64,000 bases of DNA from Streptomyces sp. GESEQ-35 (GCF_017948485.1 NZ_JAFFSX010000039.1:1-64000), one strand, 5' to 3'; positions 25,725-36,050 are shown, counted from the first letter of the stretch. Notes: generated from the sequence alone by a model not told the origin. Made by a program: numbers and translations.

Positions 25725-27314
25725 ATGGCGGAGCTCACGATCCGGCCGGAGGAGATCCGGGACGCGCTGGAGAACTTCGTCCAGTCGTACAAGCCGGACG
25801 CGGCCTCGCGCGAGGAGGTCGGTACGGTCACCCTTGCCGGCGACGGCATCGCGAAGGTCGAGGGCCTGCCCTCGGCCATGGCCAACGAACTGCTGAAGTT
25901 CGAGGACGGCACCCTCGGCCTCGCGCTCAACCTGGAAGAGCGCGAGATCGGCTGCGTCGTCCTCGGTGAGTTCAGCGGCATCGAGGAGGGTCAGCCGGTC
26001 TCCCGTACCGGCGAGGTCCTCTCCGTGGCCGTCGGCGAGGGCTACCTCGGCCGCGTCGTCGACCCGCTCGGCACCCCGATCGACGGCCTCGGCGAGATCG
26101 AGACCAGCGGTCGTCGCGCCCTTGAGCTGCAGGCTCCGGGCGTCATGGCCCGTAAGTCGGTGCACGAGCCGATGGAGACCGGCTACAAGGCCGTCGACAC
26201 GATGACCCCGATCGGCCGTGGTCAGCGTCAGCTGATCATCGGCGACCGCCAGACCGGCAAGACCGCCCTGGCCGTCGACACGATCATCAACCAGCGTGAC
26301 AACTGGCGCTCCGGCGACCCGAAGAAGCAGGTCCGCTGCATCTACGTCGCCATCGGCCAGAAGGGCTCGACCATCGCCTCCGTGCGTGGCGCCCTCGAAG
26401 AGGCCGGCGCGCTGGAGTACACGACCATCGTCGCCGCCCCGGCGTCCGACCCGGCCGGCTTCAAGTACCTGGCGCCGTACACCGGTTCGGCCATCGGCCA
26501 GCAGTGGATGTACGAGGGCAAGCACGTCCTCATCATCTTCGACGACCTCTCGAAGCAGGCCGACGCCTACCGCGCCGTGTCCCTGCTGCTGCGCCGCCCG
26601 CCGGGCCGTGAGGCCTACCCGGGTGACGTCTTCTACCTGCACTCCCGTCTGCTGGAGCGCTGCGCGAAGCTCTCCGACGAGATGGGCGCGGGCTCGATGA
26701 CCGGTCTGCCGATCGTCGAGACCAAGGCCAACGACGTGTCGGCGTTCATCCCGACCAACGTCATCTCCATCACCGACGGCCAGTGCTTCCTGGAGTCGGA
26801 CCTGTTCAACGCCGGTCAGCGCCCCGCGCTGAACGTCGGTATCTCCGTCTCCCGAGTCGGTGGTTCCGCGCAGCACAAGGCGATGCGCCAGGTCTCCGGC
26901 CGCCTCCGCCTCGACCTCGCCCAGTACCGTGAGCTGGAGGCGTTCGCCGCCTTCGGTTCCGACCTGGACGCCGCGTCGAAGTCCCAGCTGGAGCGTGGTT
27001 CGCGTCTGGTCGAGCTGCTCAAGCAGGCTCAGTACCAGCCGATGGCCACCGAGGACCAGGTCGTCTCCATCTGGGCCGGTACCAACGGCAAGATGGACGA
27101 GGTGCCCGTCGCCGACATCCGCCGCTTCGAGAAGGAGCTGCTGGAGTACCTGCACCGCAAGGAGCAGGGCCTCATGACCTCCATCAAGGAGGGCGCCAAG
27201 ATGTCGAACGACACCATCCAGGCGATCGACGACGCCGTTGCCGAGTTCAAGAAGCAGTTCGAGACCTCGGACGGCAAGCTTCTCGGCGAGGACGCCCCGG
27301 CCGCCGCCAAGTGA
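25725..27314 (+). CDS. atpA: F1Fo ATP synthase subunit alpha
   Basis: 529-residue regulatory nucleotide-binding F1 subunit. Walker A GDRQTGKT is at residues 173-180 and Walker B LIIFDDLSKQ near 270; the family signature includes PAFNVGISVSRVGGSAQ-like residues (PALNVGISVSRVGGSAQ). ATG at 25725 with AAGGAGAGCAGGG upstream; the frame extends back to 25623 but lacks family similarity there. The C-terminal tail beyond about residue 510 is slightly extended, ending GEDAPAAAK. Confidence 0.97.
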   Translation: MAELTIRPEEIRDALENFVQSYKPDAASREEVGTVTLAGDGIAKVEGLPSAMANELLKFEDGTLGLALNLEEREIGCVVLGEFSGIEEGQPVSRTGEVLSVAVGEGYLGRVVDPLGTPIDGLGEIETSGRRALELQAPGVMARKSVHEPMETGYKAVDTMTPIGRGQRQLIIGDRQTGKTALAVDTIINQRDNWRSGDPKKQVRCIYVAIGQKGSTIASVRGALEEAGALEYTTIVAAPASDPAGFKYLAPYTGSAIGQQWMYEGKHVLIIFDDLSKQADAYRAVSLLLRRPPGREAYPGDVFYLHSRLLERCAKLSDEMGAGSMTGLPIVETKANDVSAFIPTNVISITDGQCFLESDLFNAGQRPALNVGISVSRVGGSAQHKAMRQVSGRLRLDLAQYRELEAFAAFGSDLDAASKSQLERGSRLVELLKQAQYQPMATEDQVVSIWAGTNGKMDEVPVADIRRFEKELLEYLHRKEQGLMTSIKEGAKMSNDTIQAIDDAVAEFKKQFETSDGKLLGEDAPAAAK

Positions 27315-27335
27315 CGTAAGGAAGGGACCTGACTC

Positions 27336-28250
27336 ATGGGAGCCCAGCTCCGGGTCTACAAGCGTCGCATCCGATCCGTCACCGCGACCAAGAAGATCAC
27401 CAAGGCGATGGAGATGATCGCCGCCTCGCGCGTCGTCAAGGCGCAGCGCAAGGTGGCGGCCTCCGCACCGTACGCGACCGAGCTCACCCGCGCGGTCACG
27501 GCGGTCGGCACCGGCTCGAACACCAAGCACCCGCTGACCACGGAGGCGGAGACGGCGACCCGTTCCGCGGTACTGCTCCTCACGAGCGACCGCGGACTGG
27601 CCGGCGCCTTCAACGCCAACGCCATCAAGGCCGCCGAGCAGCTGACGGCGCGCCTTGAGGCGGAGGGCAAGGAGGTCGACACGTACATCGTCGGCCGCCG
27701 CGGTCTGGCCCACTACAACTTCCGCGAGCGCACGGTCGTGGAGTCGTGGTCGGGCTTCACCGACGGGCCCTCCTACGCGGACGCGAAGAAGGTCGCGGCT
27801 CCCCTGATCGAGGCCATCGAGAAGGACGCGGCTGAGGGCGGCGTGGACGAACTCCACATCGTCTACACCGAGTTCATCTCGATGATGACGCAGAACGCGG
27901 TCGACGGCCGTCTGCTGCCCCTCAGCCTCGAAGAGGTGGCGGAAGAGGCGCCCAAGGGCGAGATCCTGCCGCTGTACGACTTCGAGCCGTCGGCGGAGGA
28001 CGTCCTCGACGCCCTCCTGCCGCGCTACGTCGAGAGCCGTATCTACAACGCGATGCTTCAGTCGGCTGCCTCCAAGCACGCCGCCACGCGCCGCGCGATG
28101 AAGTCGGCGACCGACAACGCGGGAGACCTGATCACCAGCCTCTCCCGACTTGCCAACGCGGCCCGCCAGGCCGAAATCACCCAGGAAATCAGCGAGATCG
28201 TCGGTGGCTCCGCAGCCCTGGCCGACGCGACCGCGGGGAGTGACAGGTAA
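27336..28250 (+). CDS. atpG: F1Fo ATP synthase subunit gamma
   Basis: 304-residue central shaft subunit. The N-terminal helix RRIRSVTATKKITKAMEMIA and the C-terminal helix with ATDNAGDLITSLSRLANAARQAEITQEISEIVGG form the coiled coil inserted into the alpha3beta3 ring. ATG after GGAAGGGA. Its stop TAA overlaps the atpD ATG by one base (TAATG), coupling the two. Confidence 0.96.
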   Translation: MGAQLRVYKRRIRSVTATKKITKAMEMIAASRVVKAQRKVAASAPYATELTRAVTAVGTGSNTKHPLTTEAETATRSAVLLLTSDRGLAGAFNANAIKAAEQLTARLEAEGKEVDTYIVGRRGLAHYNFRERTVVESWSGFTDGPSYADAKKVAAPLIEAIEKDAAEGGVDELHIVYTEFISMMTQNAVDGRLLPLSLEEVAEEAPKGEILPLYDFEPSAEDVLDALLPRYVESRIYNAMLQSAASKHAATRRAMKSATDNAGDLITSLSRLANAARQAEITQEISEIVGGSAALADATAGSDR

Positions 28251-29686
28251 TGACGACGACAGTTGAGACGGCCGCTGCCACGGGCCGCGTCGCCCGGGTC
28301 ATCGGCCCGGTCGTCGACGTGGAGTTCCCCGTCGACGCGATGCCCGACATCTACAACGCCCTTCACGTCGAGGTGGCCGACCCGGCCCAGGACGGCGAGA
28401 AGAAGACGCTGACCCTGGAGGTCGCCCAGCACCTGGGTGACGGCCTGGTCCGCACCATCTCCATGCAGCCCACCGACGGTCTGGTCCGCCAGGCCGCTGT
28501 CGTGGACACCGGCGCCTCCATCACCGTGCCGGTCGGCGACTTCACCAAGGGCAAGGTGTTCAACACCCTCGGTGAGGTGCTGAACTCCGACGAGACGTAC
28601 GACGGCGAGCGCTGGGGCATCCACCGCAAGGCGCCGCGCTTCGACGAGCTCGAGTCGAAGACCGAGATGTTCGAGACCGGCGTCAAGGTCATCGACCTTC
28701 TCACCCCGTACGTCAAGGGTGGAAAGATCGGTCTGTTCGGCGGTGCCGGCGTCGGCAAGACGGTGCTCATCCAGGAGATGATCTACCGCGTCGCCAACAA
28801 CCACGACGGTGTCTCCGTGTTCGCCGGTGTCGGTGAGCGCACTCGTGAGGGCAACGACCTCATCGAGGAGATGTCGGAGTCGGGCGTCATCGACAAGACC
28901 GCGCTGGTCTTCGGCCAGATGGACGAGCCCCCGGGCACCCGTCTCCGGGTCGCCCTGGCCGGTCTGACCATGGCGGAGTACTTCCGCGATGTGCAGAAGC
29001 AGGACGTGCTGTTCTTCATCGACAACATCTTCCGCTTCACCCAGGCCGGTTCCGAGGTCTCGACCCTGCTCGGCCGGATGCCCTCCGCGGTGGGCTACCA
29101 GCCGAACCTGGCCGACGAGATGGGTCTCCTCCAGGAGCGCATCACCTCGACCCGTGGTCACTCGATCACCTCGATGCAGGCGATCTACGTCCCCGCGGAC
29201 GACCTGACCGACCCGGCCCCGGCCACCACCTTCGCCCACCTCGACGCGACGACGGTGCTCTCCCGTCCGATCTCCGAGAAGGGCATCTACCCGGCCGTGG
29301 ACCCGCTGGACTCCACGTCCCGCATCCTGGACCCCCGCTACATCGCGGCGGACCACTACGCGGCCGCGATGCGCGTCAAGTCGGTTCTTCAGAAGTACAA
29401 GGACCTTCAGGACATCATCGCGATCCTCGGTATCGACGAGCTGGGCGAGGAGGACAAGCTCACCGTCCACCGTGCCCGTCGCGTGGAGCGCTTCCTGTCC
29501 CAGAACACCCACGTCGCCAAGCAGTTCACCGGCGTCGACGGTTCGGACGTCCCGCTGGAGGAGTCGATCGCGGCCTTCAACGCGATCATCGACGGCGAGT
29601 ACGACCACTTCCCGGAGCAGGCGTTCTTCCTCTGCGGTGGCATCGAGGACCTCAAGGCCAACGCCAAGGAGCTGGGCGTCTCCTGA
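28250..29686 (+). CDS. atpD: F1Fo ATP synthase subunit beta
   Basis: 478-residue catalytic subunit. Walker A GGAGVGKT is at residues 164-171, followed by the catalytic glutamate in VGERTREGND. Walker B is VLFFIDNIFRFTQAGSE, and the DELSEED-like lever is IDELGEEDKL. All residues expected for catalysis are present. A strong hairpin follows within 20 bases, separating it from atpC. Confidence 0.97.
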   Translation: MTTTVETAAATGRVARVIGPVVDVEFPVDAMPDIYNALHVEVADPAQDGEKKTLTLEVAQHLGDGLVRTISMQPTDGLVRQAAVVDTGASITVPVGDFTKGKVFNTLGEVLNSDETYDGERWGIHRKAPRFDELESKTEMFETGVKVIDLLTPYVKGGKIGLFGGAGVGKTVLIQEMIYRVANNHDGVSVFAGVGERTREGNDLIEEMSESGVIDKTALVFGQMDEPPGTRLRVALAGLTMAEYFRDVQKQDVLFFIDNIFRFTQAGSEVSTLLGRMPSAVGYQPNLADEMGLLQERITSTRGHSITSMQAIYVPADDLTDPAPATTFAHLDATTVLSRPISEKGIYPAVDPLDSTSRILDPRYIAADHYAAAMRVKSVLQKYKDLQDIIAILGIDELGEEDKLTVHRARRVERFLSQNTHVAKQFTGVDGSDVPLEESIAAFNAIIDGEYDHFPEQAFFLCGGIEDLKANAKELGVS

Positions 29687-29702
29687 GCTCGTGCTCTTGA
29701 CA

Positions 29703-29729
29703 GAGGGGGCGGGCGCGTCCCGCCCCCTC
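29703..29729 (+). terminator. Hairpin between atpD and atpC
   Basis: Perfect 11-bp stem GAGGGGGCGGG (29703-29713), loop CGCGT, CCCGCCCCCTC (29719-29729). It is followed by TAGACT (29743-29748), a possible -10 for atpC. It may reduce read-through or act as an mRNA processing or stability element. Confidence 0.6.
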
Positions 29730-29796
29730 AGTCACGCCCACTAGACTTGTAACCAACACCCGGCAGAACCGCCGGGTGGTGACCCGAGGAGCCACC

Positions 29797-30171
29797 TTGG
29801 CTGCTGAGCTGCACGTCGCGCTGGTCGCGGCCGACCGAGAGGTCTGGTCCGGCGAGGCCACCCTGGTCGTCGCGCGCACCACGTCCGGCGATATCGGCGT
29901 CATGCCCGGTCACCAGCCGCTGCTCGGTGTGCTGGAGTCGGGCCCGGTGACCATCCGTACGAGTGATGGTGGAACGGTCGTCGCCGCGGTGCACGGCGGT
30001 TTCATCTCGTTCGCGGACAACAAGCTGTCGCTGCTGGCCGAGATCGCCGAGCTGTCGGACGAGATCGATGTCCAGCGCGCCGAGCGTGAGCTCGAGCGTG
30101 CGAAGGCGGAGGGTGATGCCTCCGCCGAGCGTCGCGCGGACGTACGACTGCGTGCGGCGGCGGCGAGCTGA
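29797..30171 (+). CDS. atpC: F1Fo ATP synthase subunit epsilon
   Basis: 124-residue central stalk subunit. The N-terminal beta-sandwich (about 1-85) includes GDIGVMPGHQPLLGVL and the C-terminal helical pair is ELSDEIDVQRAERELERAK, which in other bacteria can inhibit ATP hydrolysis. TTG at 29797 has GAGGAG 5 bases upstream and gives the usual N-terminus; a GTG at 29776 is the alternative. A hairpin and a possible -10 precede it, so it may be expressed partly independently of atpD. Confidence 0.94.
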   Translation: MAAELHVALVAADREVWSGEATLVVARTTSGDIGVMPGHQPLLGVLESGPVTIRTSDGGTVVAAVHGGFISFADNKLSLLAEIAELSDEIDVQRAERELERAKAEGDASAERRADVRLRAAAAS

Positions 30172-30195
30172 CACTGCTCACCGTGCGATGACGTC

Positions 30196-30245
30196 CCTCA
30201 GCCGCGGCTGGAACCGGAGCAATCCGGTACCGGTCGCGGCTGAGG
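30196..30245 (+). terminator. Two-level hairpin at the end of the atp operon
   Basis: Outer stem CCTCAGCCGCG (30196-30206) / CGCGGCTGAGG (30235-30245), 11 bp and perfect. Inside is ACCGGA-GCAA-TCCGGT (30213-30228), 6 bp closed by a GNRA-type tetraloop. Its position 24 bases after atpC suggests the operon terminator, although it could also be a leader structure for the next gene. Confidence 0.65.
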
Positions 30246-30300
30246 CAGATATGGATGATTTTTCCGTTCCGTTACCTAGGAGACGAGGAGGTCGGTGTCG

Positions 30301-30747
30301 ATGGTCCTCGCTCTGACTGTGTGCGGAATCGTCGTGGCGCTCGTGGTGCTGGGGCTGTTCGTCTTCGGCCTGCGCCGCAGGCTCATCCAGCGCTCCGGTG
30401 GCACCTTCGACTGCAGCCTGCGCTGGGGCGTGCCGGAGAAACCCGACACCAGCGGCAAAGGCTGGAGCTATGGCGTCGCCCGCTACAACGGCGACCGCAT
30501 CGAGTGGTATCGCGTCTTCTCCTACGCCTATCGCCCTCGCCGCATCCTCGAACGCTCCGCGATCGAGGTGGCCGGCCGTCGCCTCCCCGACGGCGAGGAG
30601 GAGCTGGCACTGCTCTCCGACGCGGTGATCCTCACCTGTCTGCACCGGGGCACGCGTCTCGAACTCGCGATGAGCGACGACGCGCTGACCGGGTTTCTCG
30701 CGTGGCTTGAGGCAGCCCCGCCCGGTCAGCGCGTCAATGTTGCCTAG
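30301..30747 (+). CDS. DUF2550 family membrane-anchored protein
   Basis: 148-residue protein with one N-terminal membrane helix (about 1-21, MVLALTVCGIVVALVVLGLF) and a cytoplasmic domain of about 120 residues containing GTFDCSLRW, GWSYGVARY and LERSAIEVAGRR. DUF2550 proteins are commonly encoded just after the atp operon in actinobacteria; their function is not known. Start at ATG 30301 because AGGAGG lies 9 bases upstream; GTG at 30295 would be too close to it. Ends 10 bases from the convergent chitinase gene. Confidence 0.85.
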   Translation: MVLALTVCGIVVALVVLGLFVFGLRRRLIQRSGGTFDCSLRWGVPEKPDTSGKGWSYGVARYNGDRIEWYRVFSYAYRPRRILERSAIEVAGRRLPDGEEELALLSDAVILTCLHRGTRLELAMSDDALTGFLAWLEAAPPGQRVNVA

Positions 30748-30756
30748 TCAAGGCTG

Positions 30757-32583
<1,827 letters not shown>

Positions 32584-32643
32584 GATGCGCCTCCTCAGGG
32601 GGTGTTGGGGGCGGGACTGAGCCTTCACGCCCACGGTGCCGCG

Positions 32644-32687
32644 AGAATAGAAAGGTCTGGACCATAGGTCAATAGGTCCAGACCAGT
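32644..32687 (-). promoter_or_regulatory. Chitinase promoter with two DasR-type sites
   Basis: On the minus strand: -35 TTGACC (32672-32667), 17-bp spacer, -10 TATTCT (32649-32644). Two 12-bp repeats, TGGTCTGGACCT (32685-32674) and TGGTCCAGACCT (32664-32653), start 21 bp apart; one lies between the boxes and one just upstream. These are the direct repeats described for Streptomyces chitinase promoters and match the DasR-responsive element. Confidence 0.9.
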
Positions 32688-32712
32688 TGCTCTTGGCGGC
32701 GACCGGGTCCCG

Positions 32713-33354
32713 CTAGATCCCCAACTCCTGCGCCAGCACCGCCGCTTGGACCCGGCTGCGCAGCTCCAGCTTCCCCAGCAGTCGGCTGACGTGCGTCTTC
32801 ACGGTTGCCTCCGCCATGTCGAGGCGGCCGGCGATCTCGGCGTTCGACAGCCCCTCGCCGAGGCAGGACAGCACCTCGCGCTCGCGCCGGGTCAGTGCGT
32901 CCAGCACTGCTGGATCGGCCTTCGGCTCCCGTACGGGACCGGAGGCGAACTCGGCGATCAGGCGCCGGGTGACGGCCGGGGAGATGAGGCCCTCGCCGCG
33001 GGCGACCGTCCGTACGGCATCCAGCAGATCCCTGGCGTCGGTGTTCTTGAGCAGGAAGCCGGAGGCCCCGGCGCGCAGCGCCCCGAAGACGTACTCGTCG
33101 AGGTCGAACGTGGTGAGGACGAGTACGTCGGCGAGACCGTCCGCGACCACCTGCCGGGTCGCCGACACCCCGTCCAGGCGCGGCATCTGGATGTCCATCA
33201 GCACCAGGTCCGGCCGCAGTTCGCGGGCCAGTTCCACTGCCTGCTCGCCGTCCGCCGCCTCGCCGACCACCTCGATGTCGGGCGCGCTGCGCAGGATGAG
33301 GACGAGACCGGCGCGCACGGCGGACTGGTCCTCGGCGACGAGCACACGGATCAT
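32713..33354 (-). CDS. NarL/LuxR-type response regulator
   Basis: 213-residue regulator with a receiver domain (1-120; acidic pocket E8-D9, phospho-acceptor D54 in VLMDIQMP, Lys in GFLLKNT) and a LuxR-type helix-turn-helix (about 146-211, LTRREREVLSCLGEGLSNAEIAGRL). ATG at 33354 overlaps the stop of the kinase gene by four bases, so kinase and regulator form a coupled pair. Targets are unknown. Confidence 0.93.
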   Translation of the reverse strand: MIRVLVAEDQSAVRAGLVLILRSAPDIEVVGEAADGEQAVELARELRPDLVLMDIQMPRLDGVSATRQVVADGLADVLVLTTFDLDEYVFGALRAGASGFLLKNTDARDLLDAVRTVARGEGLISPAVTRRLIAEFASGPVREPKADPAVLDALTRREREVLSCLGEGLSNAEIAGRLDMAEATVKTHVSRLLGKLELRSRVQAAVLAQELGI

Positions 33355-34619
33355 TCGGGGACTCCTTGCGGATTCTCGGTGACGGGGAGGGTGGCGCGTA
33401 CGGCCCAGATCTTGCCGTCGGGGGAGGCGGGGTCCTCGACGGGGCCAGCCTCGAAAGTGCCGTCCAGGAGGGCCGTGCGCTCCCGCATGCCGACGAGCCC
33501 GGCGCCGGAGCCGGGGGCACGGGGGCCGTCCTGGCGGCCGTACGGGCTGATCACGGCGATGGTCAGTGAGCCGTCCCGCTGCTTCAGGGTGACCGTGACG
33601 CGGCCGGGTCCTGCGTGCTTGAGGGCGTTGGTCAGGCACTCCTGGACGATGCGGTACGCCGCCAGCTCCACCGGGGCGGGCAGTGCGTCGGCGTGGTCGG
33701 CGTCGAGGACGACATCGAGGCCGTTGGTGCGGGCGCCCTCGACCAGCGTGCCGAGGCCGTCGAGCGTGGGGGCCGCCGCCGGTTCCAGGTCGCCGCTGTC
33801 GTTGCGCAGGATGCCGATCAGCCGTCGCATCTCGGCGAGTCCCTCGACGCTGTTCTCGCGGATGACGGCCAGGGCGTCCTTGGAGGTCTTCGGGTCGTCG
33901 AGGGAGAGCGCGGCCGTGGAGTGGATGGCGATCGCGGAGAGATGGTTGGCGACCATGTCGTGCAGCTCGCGGGCCATCCTGGAGCGCTCGGCCGTGACGG
34001 CCTGGGTGCGGTCCATCTCGGCGAGCAGCGCGGTCTGCTCGGCACGCAGCCGGGCGGCCTCGGCGGCGTCACGGTGGTTGCGGACGATCCAGCCCGTGGC
34101 ACCGGGCGTGAACGCCACCAGGCCCACGACCACGCCGATCAGCAGCGCCTCGGGCTTGCGCCAGGCGGCAAGGGGCACCACCGTCCAGACCACGGTCATC
34201 GCCCCGCTGATCCACAGCACGCGGCGGGCCGCGGTGAGCGGGCTGTACAGGACGGCCGCGTAGACCAGGTCCGTGAACATCAGGACGGTGACCAGGCTGC
34301 CCTGGGTGATCGTGTCGACGGTCAGCGCGGCGACGCCGATCAGCAGGCCCGTACGGGGACGGGTCCGGCGCAGCAGCTCGCAGCCGGCCATCACGACGAG
34401 CGGTAGCAGGATGGGCCAGCGTCCGTCCCAGAGGATGATCGGATCCCTGGGTCCCCGGACGCCGAGGCCCACTCCCCAGATGAGCAGCCCGCCGAGCAGC
34501 CCTGCGAGGGCGATGCGTACGTCGTCCGGGTGGGGGCGGGGGAGCAGGACGGCCATGACTCCATCCAACACGGCGCGGAGCTCTGCCGCCTTGTCCCCGG
34601 GGAGGGTCTGCGACTGCAT
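33351..34619 (-). CDS. Sensor histidine kinase (HisKA_3 type)
   Basis: 422-residue NarX/DesK-like kinase. The N-terminal half contains about six membrane helices (roughly 38-180) with very short loops, so the signal may be within the membrane. The dimerisation box is ARELHDMVANHLSAI with phospho-acceptor H220. The ATPase domain follows with VQECLTNALKHAG (N box) and a shortened G region GAGLVGMRERTALL. Partner is the overlapping LuxR-type regulator. Confidence 0.92.
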   Translation of the reverse strand: MQSQTLPGDKAAELRAVLDGVMAVLLPRPHPDDVRIALAGLLGGLLIWGVGLGVRGPRDPIILWDGRWPILLPLVVMAGCELLRRTRPRTGLLIGVAALTVDTITQGSLVTVLMFTDLVYAAVLYSPLTAARRVLWISGAMTVVWTVVPLAAWRKPEALLIGVVVGLVAFTPGATGWIVRNHRDAAEAARLRAEQTALLAEMDRTQAVTAERSRMARELHDMVANHLSAIAIHSTAALSLDDPKTSKDALAVIRENSVEGLAEMRRLIGILRNDSGDLEPAAAPTLDGLGTLVEGARTNGLDVVLDADHADALPAPVELAAYRIVQECLTNALKHAGPGRVTVTLKQRDGSLTIAVISPYGRQDGPRAPGSGAGLVGMRERTALLDGTFEAGPVEDPASPDGKIWAVRATLPVTENPQGVPE

Positions 34620-34708
34620 CCTTCGATGTACGGCGAGTTCGTCACCGACGACGACGAAACGGCCCCGGGCCGCCGGGAGCCTTGAAGGGTGACCGAGAGG
34701 AGTGAGCC

Positions 34709-35452
34709 GTGGTCGTCGCGTTGATCATCGCCTGTGAGGTCGGGTTCTGGGTGCTTCTCGCCCTGGGCCTGGCAGTCCGCTATCTGCTGAAGTGGCGCCG
34801 CACGAGTGTGGTGCTGCTGTTGTGCGAGCCCGTGCTGGAGCTGGTCCTGTTCGTCGTGACGGCGATCGACCTGAAGAACGGCGCCGAGCCGAGCTGGGAA
34901 CACGGCCTGGCGGCGCTCTACATCGGCTACACCGTCGCGTTCGGCCACTACACGATCCGCTGGCTCGACGGCCACGCCGCCCATCGCCTGGGCGGCGGCC
35001 CGCCCCCGCGGAAGCCCTCGCGCTATGGCCGCGCCCGCGCCCGCCACGAGGCGAAGCTGTGGCTACGGGCGGTCCTCGGCGGTGCGGTGGCGCTGGTGCT
35101 CCTCCAACTCGCCGTCTGGTACGTCGGCGACTCCGGCGATGTCAGCTCCCTGCGCACCTTCCAGTGGGTGGCCCTGCGGACGGTCGGCATCTACGGCGTG
35201 ATCGCGCTGTCCTACACGGTCTTCCCACGCAAGGCCCCGGCCGACGAGTCGTCAGCGTTCTCCACCGGGAACCCACAGGACATCTCCGACGCCCGAGTTC
35301 GCGGTGCGGGCCAGAATGCTGCATCTCCCGGGGGCCAACCCCCGGACCCCCGGCCGGGACGCGATTCCTCAGCGTTCTCCGCCAGGAACCCACAGGACAT
35401 CTCCGACGCCCGAGTTCGCGGTGCGGGCCAGAATGAAAAGCAGATCCGATAG
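34709..35452 (+). CDS. Hypothetical membrane protein with duplicated C-terminal tail
   Basis: 247-residue protein with about five hydrophobic segments (about 3-25, 32-50, 68-86, 112-133, 147-168) and a polar tail. GTG start after GAGAGGAG. From about residue 180 on, the tail contains SSAF-x-x-NPQDISDARVRGAGQN twice, 39 residues apart. This is because the DNA carries a 67-bp direct repeat; the second copy is the antisense of the 3' end of the cobalamin adenosyltransferase gene, which this gene overlaps convergently by 84 bases. The true tail may originally have ended earlier. No family recognised. Confidence 0.65.
   Translation: MVVALIIACEVGFWVLLALGLAVRYLLKWRRTSVVLLLCEPVLELVLFVVTAIDLKNGAEPSWEHGLAALYIGYTVAFGHYTIRWLDGHAAHRLGGGPPPRKPSRYGRARARHEAKLWLRAVLGGAVALVLLQLAVWYVGDSGDVSSLRTFQWVALRTVGIYGVIALSYTVFPRKAPADESSAFSTGNPQDISDARVRGAGQNAASPGGQPPDPRPGRDSSAFSARNPQDISDARVRGAGQNEKQIR
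35252..35318. repeat. Duplicated 3' end of the cobalamin adenosyltransferase gene, copy 1
   Basis: 67 bases identical to 35369-35435 except for two bases, offset by 117 bases (39 codons). On the minus strand it contains the codons for the enzyme's last 21 residues and a TGA stop. It lies outside the functional gene. Confidence 0.9.
35328..35350. repeat. CCGGGGG hairpin element
   Basis: CCGGGGG-CCAA-CCCCCGG (35328-35345) followed by ACCCCC. Same architecture as 25659-25682. It lies exactly between the two copies of the 67-bp repeat, suggesting it took part in the duplication. Confidence 0.6.
35369..35435. repeat. Duplicated 3' end of the cobalamin adenosyltransferase gene, copy 2 (in gene)
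   Basis: The functional copy of the 67-bp direct repeat, forming the last 21 codons and the stop of the leftward adenosyltransferase gene. Confidence 0.9.
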
Positions 35453-35941
35453 CCGGTTGAGGTAAGTGGCGGTCAGTGGGTTCATCACTTCTCCGTGCAC
35501 CTCCAGCGCGGCCCATGTCGACCGCTCCGCCCGCCGTACGACCGTGCAGGCCTGGTGGAGCAGGGCCGCGCCCGGAGTGCCGCCGGGGAGGATGAAGGAC
35601 CGGAGCTTCTCGAGCCGCTCGTTGAAGCGGTCGCAGTCCGCCTCCAGCTTGTCGATATAGAACTGCTCGACACGCAGCGGTGGGAACTCCGGCTTCTCCA
35701 CCACCGGCGTCGACAGGTCCGCGCCCACGTCGAACAGGTCGTTCTGCACCCGGGTGAGGACCTTGACGACCTCCTCGTCGAGCCCGCCCAGCGCGATCGC
35801 CGTGCCGAGCACCGCATTCGCCTCGTTGGCGTCCGCGTACGCCGAGATCCGCAGATCGGTCTTGGCGACCCGGCTCATGTCGCCGAGGGCGGTGGTGCCC
35901 TGGTCGCCGGTCCTGGTGTAAATGCGCGTCAGATTGACCAT
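35369..35941 (-). CDS. Cob(I)yrinic acid a,c-diamide / cobalamin adenosyltransferase (PduO type)
   Basis: 190-residue PduO-type ATP:corrinoid adenosyltransferase producing adenosylcobalamin from cob(I)alamin. N-terminal ATP site RIYTRTGDQGTTAL, central DLFDVGADLSTP, and the C-terminal motif YLNRLSDLLFILAR. AdoCbl is the cofactor of methylmalonyl-CoA mutase, whose helper genes mce and meaB lie about 20 kb away. A TACGCT box 6 bases upstream of the ATG suggests a leaderless transcript. The last 21 codons are duplicated downstream. Confidence 0.92.
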   Translation of the reverse strand: MVNLTRIYTRTGDQGTTALGDMSRVAKTDLRISAYADANEANAVLGTAIALGGLDEEVVKVLTRVQNDLFDVGADLSTPVVEKPEFPPLRVEQFYIDKLEADCDRFNERLEKLRSFILPGGTPGAALLHQACTVVRRAERSTWAALEVHGEVMNPLTATYLNRLSDLLFILARTANSGVGDVLWVPGGER

Positions 35942-35947
35942 ATGGCC

Positions 35948-35953
35948 AGCGTA
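35948..35953 (-). promoter_or_regulatory. Possible leaderless promoter of the adenosyltransferase gene
   Basis: TACGCT on the minus strand ends 6 bases before the ATG (35941), so transcription would start at or next to the start codon; no ribosome site is seen. Confidence 0.4.
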
Positions 35954-36020
35954 GTTACAAGTCGGCGGTGCTCCACGGTGTGATGTGCGTCAGTTGACAC
36001 GTGACGCGCGTTACTAACCG

Positions 36021-36050
36021 CTCACACAGCACCCTCACTGCCGCTAGGGT
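36021..36050 (+). promoter_or_regulatory. Possible promoter of the 3-hydroxyacyl-CoA dehydrogenase gene
   Basis: CTCACA (36021-36026), 18-bp spacer, TAGGGT (36045-36050). It lies 58 bases before the GTG start, which has its own AGGGGAG ribosome site. Confidence 0.4.

Noticed and set aside
25629..28079. 816-codon open frame antisense to atpA-atpG
   Set aside because: High-GC antisense artefact; the plus strand encodes unmistakable ATP synthase subunits.
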